A DNA stretch of 5,924 bases. It comes from Albimonas sp051747505. Lineage in GTDB: Bacteria; Pseudomonadota; Alphaproteobacteria; Rhodobacterales; Rhodobacteraceae. How positions within the stretch are numbered: the first letter of the stretch is position 1; the number at the start of each line of letters is the position of its first letter. The notes under the pieces are model-generated. The model made no database searches. It had not been told where the DNA came from and saw only the letters and a list, made by a program, of their open reading frames with translations. Of the stretch, positions 5,034 to 5,924 are shown one piece after another. Both the position numbers and the translations under genes were made by a program. The stretch lies in assembly GCA_051747505.1 (NCBI GenBank), contig JBNJGE010000223.1, forward strand, positions 1-5,924, written 5' to 3'.

Positions 5034-5924
5034 TCAGTCGAGGGCGAGGACCGCGCGGTCGGCGCGGCGGGCGATCTCGGCCATGGCCTCCTCGCCGGTC
5101 CCCTCGGCGCCGTGGCGCGAGAGCAGGTCGGCGAGGTCGGCGTCCTGCGGGGGCGCGTCGGGCTCGGGCGGCGCGCCGACGCGCTCGCGCACGCGCCGGG
5201 CGATGTCGGCGAGCGTGGCGCCGCCCGCGAGGCTCATCAGCGGGATGTCGACGCCCAGCGTCTCCTCCGCCGCCATGCGCAGATCGACGGCCATGAGACT
5301 GTCGAAGCCCATCTCGGTCAGGGGCTGGCGCGGGTCGATCTCCTCGGTCGGCAGGCGCAGGATGCGGGAGGTCTCGGCCGCGAGCAGGTCGCATATGCGG
5401 GCCTCGGCCTCGGCCGGCGGCAGACCGGCGACGAGGGCGGCGAGATCGGCCGCCGCCTCGCCCTCCGCCGGGCCGGGCTCGGGCATGGCGATGCGGGAGA
5501 ACAGCGGCGTGCGGGTCAGCGCGAGTTCGCGCGCCGCGGCGGCCCAGTCGATGCGCGCCCAGCCCAGGGCGGAGGCGTCCGCAGGATCGGCCCCGGCCAG
5601 CGCTGTTTCCAGCCCCTCGAAGGCCTCGCGCGCGGTGATGGCGGAGGACCCGAGCCGGTCGGAGAGCAGCGCCTCCGCCCCGGCGTCACGGGTGAGGTAG
5701 CCGGCGTCGGAGACCGCGCCCCAGGCTACGGCGAGGCCCGGCAGACCGGCGCGGCGCCGCTCGGCCATCAGGGCCTCGAGCGCGGCGTTGGCGGCCACAT
5801 AGGGGGCCTGGCCGGGATTGCCGATCAGGGTGGTGGCCGAGGAGTAGGCGATGAAGAAATCCAGATCGCGCCCGCGGGTGAGGCGGTCCAGCACCTCCGC
5901 CCCGGCGATCTTGGGGGCGAGGAC
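5034..5924 (-). CDS. Type I polyketide/fatty-acid synthase, C-terminal end (KR half + ACP), RkpA/WcbR-like; N-terminus outside window
   Basis: The frame is open from the window edge, giving 296 visible residues ending in a TGA stop at 5036-5034. It starts inside a ketoreductase domain. VLAPKIAGAEVLDRLT and LDFFIAYSSATTLIGNPGQ (Ser 28/29) precede the catalytic Y42 and N46 of YVAAN, then AVAWGAVSDAGYL. The NADPH-binding half lies off the window, so KR stereotype cannot be judged. An acyl carrier protein follows (about 172-249). Its MGFDSLMAVDLR motif carries the phosphopantetheine serine S209 (codon at 5300-5298), followed by LGVDIPLMSLAGGATLADIARRV. The last 47 residues are an acidic/proline-rich linker and two helix-like segments. 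No thioesterase, reductase or condensation domain follows. The synthase would build and reduce an acyl chain held on the ACP. The next gene, an oxoamine synthase, could release it (inference). The full-length domain order is unknown from this window. Confidence 0.93.
   Translation of the reverse strand, partial: VLAPKIAGAEVLDRLTRGRDLDFFIAYSSATTLIGNPGQAPYVAANAALEALMAERRRAGLPGLAVAWGAVSDAGYLTRDAGAEALLSDRLGSSAITAREAFEGLETALAGADPADASALGWARIDWAAAARELALTRTPLFSRIAMPEPGPAEGEAAADLAALVAGLPPAEAEARICDLLAAETSRILRLPTEEIDPRQPLTEMGFDSLMAVDLRMAAEETLGVDIPLMSLAGGATLADIARRVRERVGAPPEPDAPPQDADLADLLSRHGAEGTGEEAMAEIARRADRAVLALD

Noticed and set aside
3344..5296. 650-codon open frame on the plus strand opposite the oxoamine synthase
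   Set aside because: The translation starts with Arg/Gly-only sequence and has no recognisable domain. The minus strand shows complete catalytic motifs over the same bases.
1..5924. CRISPR arrays, insertion sequences, tRNA or rRNA genes
   Set aside because: No regularly spaced repeats, transposase motifs, terminal inverted repeats or RNA-gene-like segments were seen on either strand.

Overview
The window is a very GC-rich bacterial segment (by eye well above 70% G+C, with nearly all third codon positions G or C). All four genes lie on the minus strand, so transcription runs from position 5924 towards position 1. The protein families and base composition suggest an alphaproteobacterium, perhaps a high-GC member of the Rhodobacterales. 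That placement is an inference, because the window holds no RNA gene or marker gene. The long open frames on the plus strand are GC-driven shadows of these genes.

In transcription order: (1) 5924-5034 is the C-terminal end of a large polyketide/fatty-acid synthase, with half of a ketoreductase domain, an acyl carrier protein and a short tail, and no thioesterase. (2) 5017-3641 is a complete PLP-dependent alpha-oxoamine synthase (the AONS/KBL/SPT family), 16 nt downstream with a good ribosome binding site. (3) 3599-1956 is a KpsC-type capsule glycosyltransferase (beta-Kdo transferase family), with an intact C-terminal module but an eroded or highly divergent N-terminal module. (4) After a 114-nt gap with an unusually AT-rich stretch, 1841-1 is a YjbH-family outer-membrane protein. 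It has a signal peptide, and its C-terminus is cut by the window edge.

The first three genes form a tight transcription unit. The set PKS/FAS + alpha-oxoamine synthase + KpsC-like resembles capsule loci such as rkpA-rkpG-rkpJ of Sinorhizobium meliloti and wcbR-wcbT of Burkholderia pseudomallei. In those loci a dedicated acyl chain is thought to be built and then joined to an amino acid to give an amino-ketone lipid, possibly a capsule anchor or lipid component. A synthase without a thioesterase, followed directly by an alpha-oxoamine synthase, fits chain release by decarboxylative condensation with an amino acid. YjbH, known from the E. coli yjbEFGH exopolysaccharide operon, would add an outer-membrane component. 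The whole window therefore reads as part of a surface-polysaccharide / lipid-anchor locus.

The most notable non-coding signal is a perfect 13-bp inverted repeat with a 20-nt loop (3617-3662). It straddles the stop codon of the oxoamine synthase and encloses the upstream candidate start of the KpsC-like gene.
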